A program made the position numbers and the translations under genes. DNA of 64,000 nt. Origin: Alteromonas sp. RKMC-009. Its GTDB lineage: Bacteria > Pseudomonadota > Gammaproteobacteria > Enterobacterales > Alteromonadaceae. Of the stretch, positions 40,124 to 49,462 are shown in pieces. Below the pieces are notes generated by a model. It made no database searches. It worked only from the letters and a program-made list of their open reading frames with translations, and was not told the origin of the DNA. The DNA lies in assembly GCF_003584565.2 (NCBI RefSeq), contig NZ_CP032914.1, positions 1 through 64,000 on the forward strand, in the 5' to 3' direction. Position 1 is the stretch's first letter. Each line of letters opens with the position of its first letter.

Positions 40124-40502
40124 CCTTACATTTATTTCATAATACTAGTTACAGCACTCGCCCCTGAAATGGTTTAGAAAAAAATGAATTTTTGCGATCG
40201 CACGTGACGAAGTGAAGTTAGCCGATCCCTTATTAGAGAGTAAATGAACAATATAATTCCAACCTACGGTCAGCGGTAGAATATTTACTTGTAGATAAAG
40301 GTTACTGTATATACGATCTATACACAGTTTCTCAAAGAGCAGAGATGATAAAAAATGAAATTTTCCTCACTTAACGTTGGAGCCTTTTACAAGTTAAGTA
40401 AGAGTAGAATAAAGCCTAGCTAGGCTGGCACTTGCAGCTTGGCGAGAGACACATAAGATTTCCAACTTTGACGGGTCTCACCGGAGAAAAACAGGCAACT
40501 CC
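40124..40502. other. Intergenic stretch, nothing recognised
   Basis: AT-rich spacer between the oxidase module and the degenerate GGDEF gene. It marks a visible drop in GC content. Confidence 0.35.
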
Positions 40503-41498
40503 ATGTTTAAGAATTTAATTATTGCTACATGTGCGATCGTCTCATCCTTCATTTCCATAATGTTAATCGGTAATTTAACGGTTGATCCTGATAATTATAT
40601 CAAAATATCTAATAAAAAATACGATATTCATTTGTCAGAATTAGAATTATATTGGTTACTTTTATCACCCGATTTCTGGAGAAAACCTTTTATTGAAATT
40701 CTCACACAATCTTTTAACAAAGGTGTATTATTTAATTTTTACAGCGGACTTTCACTTCTCACTTTCTTCACTATTATTCGCGACTTCTAAAATTATCTTA
40801 TCAGTTGTTAAATTTGGTCTATTTCAGCAATTACAATATTAGAGTCTTAATATAGAAATAGAGCATGAATATCTGATTATAGCCTCGAAAGCCTCTATGC
40901 TTGCAATTATTTTAGGAATCAACCTTATATTCTGCTTTACGCTACTGTTTTTTCTGGTTTGATAAATAAAAGAAAAACACGAGAATTGAGAAATGCAAAT
41001 TTAAAATCGCAGCTTGTTCCTCTAACCAGTTTGTATAATCGTAGAGCTTTTGAAGAAGCTCTTTTATTTTCCAATATGACATCAGGTTATTTATTACTGG
41101 CCGACATTGACGATTTCAAGAACGTAAATGATATCTACGGTCATCAGTCTGGCGATAACGTATTGTGTGAAGTAGCAGAGAGACTGTCAAACAATGTTAG
41201 AGATTTTGATATACTTGCACGTTTTGGAGGTGAAGAGTTTATAATATTTGTCCCCACTAAGAGCGAAGAGGCTGCCGTGCTATTTAGTCAGAGACTGATT
41301 CGAGTTATCGCTGAAAATTCATTTTTTATATCTAGCTACAATATTAACTTGAAAATAACTATGAGTCTTGGAGCAGTTTATGTGGAAAATATAAATTTTA
41401 ACTTCGACACAGCATACAAGCTAGCTGATGAATCTCTCTACATGGCTAAAAAACAAGGAAAGAATAGAATGTGTCTTTCACAGAGAGATCTTAGCTAG
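40503..41498 (+). pseudogene. Membrane-bound diguanylate cyclase, broken N-terminal part
   Basis: The GGDEF domain (40959-41498) is complete: LTSLYNRRAFEEAL, DIDDFKNVNDIYGH, active site ARFGGEEF, RDFD inhibitory site five residues before it. Upstream, membrane-type sequence lies in two frames: 40503-40790 (two helices), then TSKIILSVVKFGLFQQLQY, one TAG, and ASKASMLAIILGINLIFCFT. Adding one T to the T6 run near 40945 joins that helix to SGLINKRKTREL. The parts imply one gene with two frameshifts and one stop. A TTG at 40959 might still express a soluble cyclase. Confidence 0.65.
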
Positions 41499-42136
41499 TT
41501 CTTTATTCGACAAATTTTCTCCTAGCACTAAATTATTAGAACAAGTAAACTCCCTAAACTTATAGTAGGTTGTTGCAGCGATTGATTATCACAGCCAAGC
41601 TTTCTATGAAGCAAAATGTTGATGCTACTTTTTCCGTTCATTATTAATTTAGTTGGCCTAAGCCATAGTTGCGGTATAGCCTAGTTACTAGACATCTATC
41701 TGCCTGCTTGCGATTCTCTAAGATCCTCCTTAGTATCTGTTTGCTGAGTTCATTTCTTAGTGTATACTTTAGATGGTATCTCAATTTAAGAGCATCTGCA
41801 TTTACTGGAATTTTGAATTTGTTGAATAAGAATATGATATTGGCTTCATCTATAATAAAATTTGTCCGAGGATAAAGAAATTAACATTAATTAGAATCAA
41901 ATAACACTCAAATACGAGTGACAATTTTAAACTCTGAGAGCCTATTACTTATCAAATAAAAACTGTAACAATGTACTTTTTCGACATAAAAATGTTCGCA
42001 AAGATTATTCAATCTTAACAACATAACTTTCTATGTTTTATTTATATATTTTACCGTGTTCAATTTTTATTAATATTTCTATCTCACCTACAAATGCGGC
42101 TACCCAAGATATGAAAACGAGTTGAGAACGCTATAT
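41499..42136. other. AT-rich stretch without supported genes
   Basis: No frame with convincing start and composition (a 68-codon frame at 41669-41875 is rejected). Probably carries the promoter of the small gene at 42137. Confidence 0.35.
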
Positions 42137-42421
42137 ATGACAAAGATCATTGTAAATACCATTAAACAATCTCAAACCGATTGTCAATATTCAGCATTAA
42201 CTGATGCATTGAGTGCTTATTGTTTAGCGTTCAACTTACAGATTGATCATAGAGAACTCATAATCAAAGGTTCATCCGCAGACGCACGCCTAAAAAATGG
42301 TGATAAAATTGAATGTGTAGAAGTAGATGATTACGTAGTAGTTGTAAGAGATACAGTAAAGAAAAGTATAAAATATTGCTTGCGAAGGACCGTTAAGGGT
42401 TGGGAAGTAACAGAACTATAA
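42137..42421 (+). CDS. Small protein, paralogue of the one at 58365
   Basis: 94 residues from ATG 42137 (a TTG at 42122 is possible). Aligns by eye over about 75 residues with the 58365-58607 product: ALTDALSAYC / [19 protein letters not shown] / [23 protein letters not shown] / [24 protein letters not shown] / [14 protein letters not shown] / GCWNI. No known family. The alternation of strands near the C-terminus suggests a small beta-rich domain. Both copies sit near sensory genes. Confidence 0.6.
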   Translation: MTKIIVNTIKQSQTDCQYSALTDALSAYCLAFNLQIDHRELIIKGSSADARLKNGDKIECVEVDDYVVVVRDTVKKSIKYCLRRTVKGWEVTEL

Positions 42422-42821
42422 GAATTTACTTTTCAATCTTAAGTAATCATCCTTTTTTAAGTTTGTTTTATTGAATGGTTATTTTTCTAAAAGATCTACG
42501 AACCAAAGGATAATGATAACATCATTTTAACGATGATAATTTAGTATATCAATAGCTCGAGACTTTCCTAATTAAAAAGAGACTTAAAAATTTACTCGCA
42601 GTTTCTAAACTTGGTGTAAGCGAATAACTGCAACATTTGTATTTTAAACTTCGATGAGGCCGAGAGCACTTTAACCATTGAGGCTGTATTTGAATAATAC
42701 TAACTACAACTCTGTGGACTACCATGACTAGGCTAGCATCGTGAAGGAATGACTAGAATGCGGATAGTGTATTCTCTAGCTGATGGTTCACTACCCGCTT
42801 AGTTAAAAGCCTTTTGTATGG
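42422..42821. other. Intergenic stretch, nothing recognised
   Basis: AT-rich spacer between two genes with converging 3' ends. No clear hairpin terminator was noticed. Confidence 0.3.
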
Positions 42822-43553
42822 TTATCGGAATAACATGATCAGCGCGCCAGCTATCATGAATAGGTTTTCAGACAAAGAAACGAAGCCTAGTGGGACGTTA
42901 CTATCTCCACCGACACACGCACATTTTAATTCTCGTTTGTCGATATAAACCGCTTTGAAAACGGAAATAGCCCCTACTGTTCCAATAAATAACGAAAAAG
43001 GAGCAACTGCCAGCGCCGGTAGCTGGGCAACCATACCTATTCCAGCATAGGCCTCAATAAATGGATAGATATATCCATACCTAAGCCACTTCATTGCGAG
43101 AAGATCGTAAGTAATCAATGAATTAGTAAAGCTGTATAAGTCTTTGAGCTTTTGCACGGCTAGCAGGGTCATAGAGAACGCAATAAATAACATTAACGTC
43201 CTGATTGAGACAATTTCGCCTGCCACATAATACTGAAATGCCAGTGCAAGCAATGCTGCTACTGAAAATATTGCAATAACTGGCGTGTAGGTAGTGCCGG
43301 TTTGTCCTGCTTCACCTTTATTGAAAAACTCCCTGAGGTCGTCATAGCCGCCTATCCGCTTTCCATTAATGAAAGCTTGTGGTGTAGTTTCCACACCGTG
43401 CTCTGCTTTAAACTTATCAGTCTCATCCCTTGAAGTCAGATGATGGTCTTCAACATCATAGCCTTTCCGCTCTAACAAGTCCTTGGAGCGCAATCCATAA
43501 GGGCAAATGTGCTCATCGGTGACCATTCTATAGAGTATTGCCTTATTACTCAT
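42822..43553 (-). CDS. Glutaredoxin-MauE/DoxX-like fusion membrane protein
   Basis: 243 residues. Residues 1-80 are glutaredoxin-like with the redox site HICPYGLRSKDLL (single Cys followed by Pro-Tyr-Gly) and cis-Pro region ETTPQAFINGKRIGGYDDLR. Residues about 90-243 hold four membrane helices of the MauE/methylamine-utilisation type, with the pair CACVGG in a loop. Such fusions are common next to mercury and copper resistance genes and may supply electrons for disulfide exchange at the membrane. It overlaps the DUF305 gene by 8 bp; GGAAGAG precedes the ATG. Confidence 0.88.
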   Translation of the reverse strand: MSNKAILYRMVTDEHICPYGLRSKDLLERKGYDVEDHHLTSRDETDKFKAEHGVETTPQAFINGKRIGGYDDLREFFNKGEAGQTGTTYTPVIAIFSVAALLALAFQYYVAGEIVSIRTLMLFIAFSMTLLAVQKLKDLYSFTNSLITYDLLAMKWLRYGYIYPFIEAYAGIGMVAQLPALAVAPFSLFIGTVGAISVFKAVYIDKRELKCACVGGDSNVPLGFVSLSENLFMIAGALIMLFR

Positions 43554-44076
43554 CGTCTCTTCCTTTATCTACTTTACCTTCGAAATTCGGAACCGGGCGC
43601 TTTGCTGCTTCAGACCCAGAGGTCAGTTTTCCGTTCTGCTCAATATCTTTTATCAACCACTCCATTTCCTTAATTTCTTTTCGCTGCGCTTTGATAATTC
43701 CATCAGCAAGTTCACGTACGCGGGCATCTTCAATATTTGACCGTTCACTTGTCAGTATGGCTATAGAATGATGTGGAATCATTGCTTTCATGTATGCAGA
43801 ATCTGAAATAGTCGTTTGGGAACGAACGAGATATAAACAGATGGCAAATAGCGCAACTGCCCCAATAAAAATTATCGTATTTACTTTTTTATTAGTGTAC
43901 ATCCCTAACATAAACGCGAGCATAATGATGGCCATGCCGGCTCCCATGTACAGAGCCATATAAGTGCGGGTTTCACTAAACCAAACGTGGAAAATCGCGT
44001 AAGTGTTTAAATACATCATGATGAACATGGCTATAGTCGAGGTGACTATCATTGCCAAAAATCTAGAATATTTCAT
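43546..44076 (-). CDS. DUF305-domain membrane protein
   Basis: 176 residues with three membrane helices (about 7-27, 40-60, 65-85) and a helical C-terminal domain with the DUF305 core MIPHHSIAILTSERSN and IIKAQRKEIKEMEWLI. The His pair in MIPHH is the family hallmark and may bind metal. Usually found in copper/heavy-metal islands. First gene of a two-gene operon with the glutaredoxin fusion. Confidence 0.88.
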   Translation of the reverse strand: MKYSRFLAMIVTSTIAMFIMMYLNTYAIFHVWFSETRTYMALYMGAGMAIIMLAFMLGMYTNKKVNTIIFIGAVALFAICLYLVRSQTTISDSAYMKAMIPHHSIAILTSERSNIEDARVRELADGIIKAQRKEIKEMEWLIKDIEQNGKLTSGSEAAKRPVPNFEGKVDKGRDDE

Positions 44077-44721
44077 ATGTAATCCTTACGTTGTATATAA
44101 GCATAGTGTGAAAAATTGCCATGGGGTGGTGGGCAATCAGTTTATCTGTCAACTTGTTACAATTTTTATACCGATGGGAGAAATTAGGTGTATTTAGCGG
44201 CGGACCTTGCGTTTTTACAGTAATAACGAGCGTGTGCTTCCATTTACTCAAGTGCCAGATAGAATTACAAAGTAGCTTAGAGTCAGTTTTTGGGGAGTCT
44301 CCTCAATTGTCTGTGTCGCTGTTAGCTGTCAGATATGAAACTTTAATTCAGACAAGTTGCAGTCTTTCTTAAACAAGATTGAGGGATCGTTATTTCGGCC
44401 TAAAGCTTACGCGCCTCGATAGCCTTTACTGAACTACTACTTCGTACAGATTGTATCGATTTTCTTTTGGTTCTTATAACCTTGGTGTAGTAACTAGTTC
44501 TAATATAGTTTAAAAAGTTGATAGCTTATTTTATAATTTCATCATTTCCGTTATAACGATATTAAAAATCATTTAGGATCGAAGCGCTCTTTTGAATTTA
44601 ATATGGATTTAATTAAATAATTAGTTTTTCTAAATATAATTTCGGTACTTGGACCAATCACAGCCTTCAATTTATAAAGTGTTAAATATGGTCATTCAAG
44701 TCCTCCGCGAATTCAACTCCG
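44077..44721. other. AT-rich stretch without supported genes
   Basis: Holds the upstream region of the DUF305 operon. Short frames such as 44121-44372 lack support. Ends at the left end of the IS30 element. Confidence 0.35.
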
Positions 44722-45778
44722 AAGTGCACCACTCGCTAAATTAGGCAGCCTTGCGTAATTCATTGAATACCGCAACAGGTTGCCTGAAGCCGAGGCTCTT
44801 TCTCGGTCTGGCATTTAATGCCCGCTCTATTTCACTAATTTGCCTATCCGATACCGTCCGTAAATCGGTGCCTTTCCTGATGTACTGGCGCAGTAAACCG
44901 TTGAAGTTCTCATTCAGTCCGCGTTCCCAGGATGAGTACGGATTCGCGAAGTAGATATTGGTTTTGAGCTTCTCAGCGACCAGCTCGTGGTCACAGAATT
45001 CGCTGCCGTTGTCCGCTGTGATTGTTCGGACATGACCTCGATATTTCCACAGCATGCCAACTATGGCTCGGGCCACGTCTGCTGCGCTTTTCGCTGGCAC
45101 TTTGCGTATCAGGTATAGCTTACTTTTGCGCTCGACTAGACTAACAATCGCGCCCGTTCCTTGCTTGCCCAGAACCGTGTCAGCTTCCCAGTCACCGAAC
45201 CGTTTTTTCTTGTTCACAATAGCGGGACGATGCTCAATGCCAACGCGATTCGGAATAATTATCCGCTTCGCACGGTCACCTTTACGATACCTTCTGTGAC
45301 TCTGGCGCAGCTGTTTGTACAACCTACCGCCACTCAATTTATCACGCTGGACGTAGCGATAAATCCATTCGTGACTGACATGATGACCGATGATTTTACC
45401 TACACCAGCAATTTGCTCAGGGCTCCATTTTTCGTTCAGCCCGAACTCAACAAAGGTAATCGTCAGTTCAGACATCCTGAACTTTGCGGCTTGGCTACGT
45501 CGCTTCAATGCCTTCGCCTGAGCCACTTCCGGCAAATAGTGGTTATCCCGAATTCTATTGCGATTTACTTCCCGACTGATTGTGCTGTGACTCACGCTCA
45601 GACGTTTTCCGATCTCCCTGTAACTGAAACCCTCGCGTAAGTAGGCCTCAATCTGGTATCGTTGTCCCTCGATCAACTGCTTGTAACTCATGGTAATACT
45701 CTAATTGTTTGGCGACTTTAGAATACCACCAACAGGCAGTTGATCATCTATCACCCGTTAACCATGAGTGGTGCACTT
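44722..45778 (-). mobile_element. IS30-family element
   Basis: 1057 bp bounded by aagtgcaccactc (44722) and its reverse complement gagtggtgcactt (ending 45778). Contains a single transposase gene. No clear target duplication. The right end lies two bases from the P450 stop codon. Confidence 0.85.
44741..45691 (-). CDS. IS30-family transposase
   Basis: 316 residues. N-terminal HTH (EAYLREGFSYREIGKRLSVS, HSTISREVNRN) is the IS30 signature. The DDE core follows: FGDWEADTVLGK (Asp), TITADNGSEFCDH (Asp), YSSWERGLNENFNGLLRQY (Glu). Full length and probably active. Confidence 0.93.
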   Translation of the reverse strand: MSYKQLIEGQRYQIEAYLREGFSYREIGKRLSVSHSTISREVNRNRIRDNHYLPEVAQAKALKRRSQAAKFRMSELTITFVEFGLNEKWSPEQIAGVGKIIGHHVSHEWIYRYVQRDKLSGGRLYKQLRQSHRRYRKGDRAKRIIIPNRVGIEHRPAIVNKKKRFGDWEADTVLGKQGTGAIVSLVERKSKLYLIRKVPAKSAADVARAIVGMLWKYRGHVRTITADNGSEFCDHELVAEKLKTNIYFANPYSSWERGLNENFNGLLRQYIRKGTDLRTVSDRQISEIERALNARPRKSLGFRQPVAVFNELRKAA

Positions 45779-45779
45779 A

Positions 45780-47051
45780 TTATCTGAATTCGGGCTCATC
45801 TTTATCTATAGGACGAACATCTGAAATAATGAAATTGCTTTTTGGTAAAGCCGGCAAACTCCCCATTCTTAGATCTAGGTCCTGTTCTGGTACGGTGTAG
45901 TCACATTCGGATACCAATATTTTTGTTGCAATTTTCATTTGTTCAATTGCTACCCATTCTCCAGGACAGCGGTGGTTTCGAAAATGATCTCCACCACCCT
46001 GTGGTATAAATACATAGTCATTGACTTTACAATCACGAAAGCGCTCCATATCAAAATTATTTGGATTCTCCCAGGTACGAGCATCGTGATTTGTTCCGAA
46101 TAAGTCCAAGAACACTCGTCTACCCTTAGGGAATTTATATCCACGCCATTCGAAAGTTCTCTTTACTGTCGCTGCAGTGAATGGAAAAAAGGGGTATAAA
46201 CGCCGAACTTCCTGCACAAAACACTCATAGTCTTTGTCTGATCCATTTACTAACCTGTGTTTGATGAGGGGATTTTGATGTAAAGCGTGAGCGCAATAAA
46301 CTATATAGACTGCTACCGCTACAGTTGGCCGCAAAAGATTGTTTAATTCCACCGCAGCGATTTGTGATTCCAGCAAGCATCCATCTAAGTCTCTATGATT
46401 AGCCACTATATATGCAGCGCTGTTAGTAGAGGGCCTGAAGGTCCCTTCTCGAATGCTTTCGATAATGCTTATCAACCATGCTTCATTTCGTTTTCTTGCA
46501 ATTCTTGCTTTCCAATGCTTAGGTCCTATATTACCTGCGTAGTTAAATAATGCTGTTAGTTCCTCACTACGTTGGCTTACTTCGGATTCCTTGAGAGGAA
46601 CGCCTGCCCACATACATACTGATTGGGTTAACAGTTCACAAGACTGTTGATATAAATTTATCTTCTCTTTTGAAGACCAATCTTTAACTCGGCTTTTCCA
46701 GATATCGCAAGTGATCATGCTCAACTTTCCGAGCTTGTCTGCCCTTAAAAAAGACATAAACATTTTTTTACGTTGTAAATGTTCTTCTTCATCAAGCCCT
46801 TGGACACCACCTTCACCAAAGAGAGTTTTCTTGATTCTTGAGGGCGCAACACCAGCACGAGAAAAGTATTCAGTATTATAAAAAATTCTCGCCGCTTCTT
46901 CACCTCGCATACAGACAGTTTTCTGTAATAGCAATCGAGCTTGAAATACATCAGTATTAAGTTCATCGCAGTGCTTGGATATATAGCGATAAGGATCGCG
47001 AATTAATGAAATTGTAGAATCTAAAATGCCAAGTTCTGGAAATCCAGTCAT
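45780..47051 (-). CDS. CYP152-type cytochrome P450 (fatty-acid peroxygenase-like)
   Basis: 423 residues from ATG 47051 with AGGA upstream. The heme-binding loop is PQGGGDHFRNHRCPGEW with Cys362. The I-helix has LLRPTVAVAVY with Arg241-Pro242, the carboxylate-binding pair of H2O2-dependent P450s (BSbeta Arg242-Pro243). This replaces the usual acid-alcohol pair. Gln84 in FGEGGVQGLD stands where BSbeta has Gln85 and the OleT decarboxylase has His, so hydroxylation of fatty acids is more likely than alkene formation. No reductase partner is needed for this class. Third gene after ackA and xfp, 83 bp downstream. The IS30 element begins right after the stop. Confidence 0.85.
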   Translation of the reverse strand: MTGFPELGILDSTISLIRDPYRYISKHCDELNTDVFQARLLLQKTVCMRGEEAARIFYNTEYFSRAGVAPSRIKKTLFGEGGVQGLDEEEHLQRKKMFMSFLRADKLGKLSMITCDIWKSRVKDWSSKEKINLYQQSCELLTQSVCMWAGVPLKESEVSQRSEELTALFNYAGNIGPKHWKARIARKRNEAWLISIIESIREGTFRPSTNSAAYIVANHRDLDGCLLESQIAAVELNNLLRPTVAVAVYIVYCAHALHQNPLIKHRLVNGSDKDYECFVQEVRRLYPFFPFTAATVKRTFEWRGYKFPKGRRVFLDLFGTNHDARTWENPNNFDMERFRDCKVNDYVFIPQGGGDHFRNHRCPGEWVAIEQMKIATKILVSECDYTVPEQDLDLRMGSLPALPKSNFIISDVRPIDKDEPEFR

Positions 47052-47134
47052 TGATGTTCCTATTTGAGATGTCTAGTATGTAGGCATTGTGTGATACTGA
47101 TAATGCCGAAGTGATTTCCTAAAAAAAATTTTTA

Positions 47135-49462
47135 TTACTTGTTGATACTGAGCATCTTTTTAGCCACGCTCTCAATATCTCTTTCGGATTGTCCATTAAC
47201 CTTTAACATACCGTCTAAGTTTAATGTACCCCCCTGATTTTTATATCCCATGAAAGTTGTTTTTTCGGTGCCTAAATCGAGCCGCCGCAAGACTCCCGTG
47301 ATAACTTCTTCTCCAGTATGTGAAACCACAATGCGCAAGGGAGCAGGTGCAATTATAAGATCAATCATAACTTTATCATGGCAATACTCTGCTTCTGTTT
47401 CGTCACGGGGAACTCGAAATCGCCCCGGTTCAAGTAAGGCTACGACCTCACATTTTACTGATTCCCTCTGCAATAATTTTGCGGCTTTAAGGGAGCTTTG
47501 TAATTGATAACCTCCAATAGCGATGAGCTGAATGTCAGCATTCGGTTCCTTGATCGCAATAAATACGCCGTTATTCGCCGCCGTTGCTGCTTCATCGCCG
47601 GTTGTTACAACGGGAAGGGCCTTTTTTGAAGCAACCATCGCCGCTATCTTCCCTCTAGTCTTATATAGATTGATTAAAATCGCCTTAGATGTATTTGCAT
47701 CAATAGGAAAATACACAGGCGAAATATCTGACATCTCGCAGAGCCAGTTTTCGGAAAACTTGGGATCCTGGTGGGATTGCTCGTTTTTTCCGTTTTCCCA
47801 AGTATGCGACGTTGCTATCACCGGTATACTAATCCATTCAGCTGGTCGATTTGCTTTTTTTAAGTTTCTTGAAAAAATAACTTCTTGGCGCATCGCGCCA
47901 ATCATCTTCATAGCAAAAGCTTCGTAACTAACTACCATCCCTACACCCTGCTTATTCGCCAATACAGCCGACACGACAGCCTCTTCGTTTAATGCAGAAA
48001 TAACACCTCCAGTTATCGACTCTGTCTCATTGTTTTCTGGATTAGCCACTCGGTGTTTTAATGATGCTAATGTTTTAGTCATTTTGTTACTTTGCACTTC
48101 ATCAGGATTGCCTAAACGAAAACGTACAGATTTATTGCAATGAATTAGATCTGAGAACCACTTATCAATCTCTCTCAGACAGGAAACTGATAGGCCTGAT
48201 TCGATGTAATTATCGTCTGGAAAAATTAACTCTCTACGTTTCAGTAATCTCAATTCATGGTCTTTTTCTCGGACACGACCATTAATCGAATGATTATTAA
48301 GAGTTTTCACACTTTCTTCTAGTTCTGTTTGAGAGACATATAGAGCGGCGGTAGCGTTAATAAATTCTTCCCTTGCCTTATCGTCTTCAACTAGATTCTC
48401 ACCTAATGGCAGGTTATGAGCTGCGTTTGTTCCTGCTGCAGGTAGCCCGTAACCTTTAACCACCTCCGCGATAATGTAAGGAAGTTTGACCGGGTAGGAG
48501 ATACGCCCCTCCTGGGCTTCCTGACCAATTTTTGATAAGGTCTCCATAGCATTAAGAAGAGCCATAGCGTAAGCAGCTGGATCACTCCCATCTATAGGCA
48601 AAGGATTAAAATCATGCAGTTTTAGGTATTTTTCGAAGTAGCTTGTTCCTCCTTCCTGCGCCATCAATGTCCGCTGATCAATTTTGCGACCATTTTCGAT
48701 CATAACAGGTGTGACTAATCCCGTATCAGCTGCGCGCCACCAACGCGGTGCCCAATCGCTACCTCTTTGTTCTTCAAAAGCGCCGTCACTTAAAAATGCT
48801 ACTAATTCTTGCCCGGGAAGGGGCACATGTGAATATTGAAGTGCCGTGAACCCCAAATATCCGCCTTCTGAAATTCCGCCTGCTGTATGAATATTTACAT
48901 GACTACCTATGCGTGATTTAAGTTCACCATCTTTATCAAGTTCATATGAGTAGTAGTCTCTACACAAACGACTCAATCCCTGCTCATCACATGAATAAAG
49001 TTTTGCTTTTTCTTCATACTGATTGCCTATAATAGCGTTTACTGCTTCTATTGCTGCAACACAATGACCCTGACCCATTACCCACGAGCGTGTTTTTCCG
49101 CTAAGCGAATTGGCAAGAAGATAACCCGTATAGGCGGGTGTCATGTTTAGAGCACCACCAGTATGCCCCTGCGCTTTTTTCTTAAAGTCATCGGCGGTTA
49201 GAGCCGAGCCATCCATGGGAACACGTTTAGCATATGTCATGTGAGCGACTAGCCACATGCTAGCACTACAAATTCGGTCAGCAGCTTTTAACAACGCAAT
49301 CGTGTTTAATAACTTCCTATGGTCATCCTTTGATTCAAGAGGAATACGTTGGAGGTATTCTTCGACAAGTCTAACTGTGGCTTTAGTGTGTTGAATTTTA
49401 CGATATCCGTGAGACCATTCATTGAATTGATCGCTTACCTCAGTGCTATAGCTTGTTGACAT
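47135..49462 (-). CDS. xfp: Phosphoketolase, divergent XFP subfamily
   Basis: 775 residues, usual size for xylulose-5-P/fructose-6-P phosphoketolases (about 790). Three thiamine-enzyme domains; visible motifs GHTGGALNMTPAYTGY, SWVMGQGHCVAAIEAVNAII near 125-150, and HVNIHTAGGISEGGYLGFTA. The usual TPP/Mg motif (GDGEAETG) is replaced by LSDGAFEEQRGSDW near 230, seen in a divergent branch of the family often labelled 'xylulose 5-phosphate 3-epimerase'. The reaction would release acetyl phosphate from sugar phosphates. The start shares a base with the ackA stop (TAATG) and has AAGGAG upstream, so it is translationally coupled. Confidence 0.82.
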   Translation of the reverse strand: MSTSYSTEVSDQFNEWSHGYRKIQHTKATVRLVEEYLQRIPLESKDDHRKLLNTIALLKAADRICSASMWLVAHMTYAKRVPMDGSALTADDFKKKAQGHTGGALNMTPAYTGYLLANSLSGKTRSWVMGQGHCVAAIEAVNAIIGNQYEEKAKLYSCDEQGLSRLCRDYYSYELDKDGELKSRIGSHVNIHTAGGISEGGYLGFTALQYSHVPLPGQELVAFLSDGAFEEQRGSDWAPRWWRAADTGLVTPVMIENGRKIDQRTLMAQEGGTSYFEKYLKLHDFNPLPIDGSDPAAYAMALLNAMETLSKIGQEAQEGRISYPVKLPYIIAEVVKGYGLPAAGTNAAHNLPLGENLVEDDKAREEFINATAALYVSQTELEESVKTLNNHSINGRVREKDHELRLLKRRELIFPDDNYIESGLSVSCLREIDKWFSDLIHCNKSVRFRLGNPDEVQSNKMTKTLASLKHRVANPENNETESITGGVISALNEEAVVSAVLANKQGVGMVVSYEAFAMKMIGAMRQEVIFSRNLKKANRPAEWISIPVIATSHTWENGKNEQSHQDPKFSENWLCEMSDISPVYFPIDANTSKAILINLYKTRGKIAAMVASKKALPVVTTGDEAATAANNGVFIAIKEPNADIQLIAIGGYQLQSSLKAAKLLQRESVKCEVVALLEPGRFRVPRDETEAEYCHDKVMIDLIIAPAPLRIVVSHTGEEVITGVLRRLDLGTEKTTFMGYKNQGGTLNLDGMLKVNGQSERDIESVAKKMLSINK

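Noticed and set aside
41669..41875. 68-codon plus-strand frame with hydrophobic stretch
   Set aside because: TTG-type start, AT-driven hydrophobicity, no support.
44121..44372. 83-codon plus-strand frame upstream of the DUF305 operon
   Set aside because: Overlaps the likely promoter region and has no ribosome binding site.
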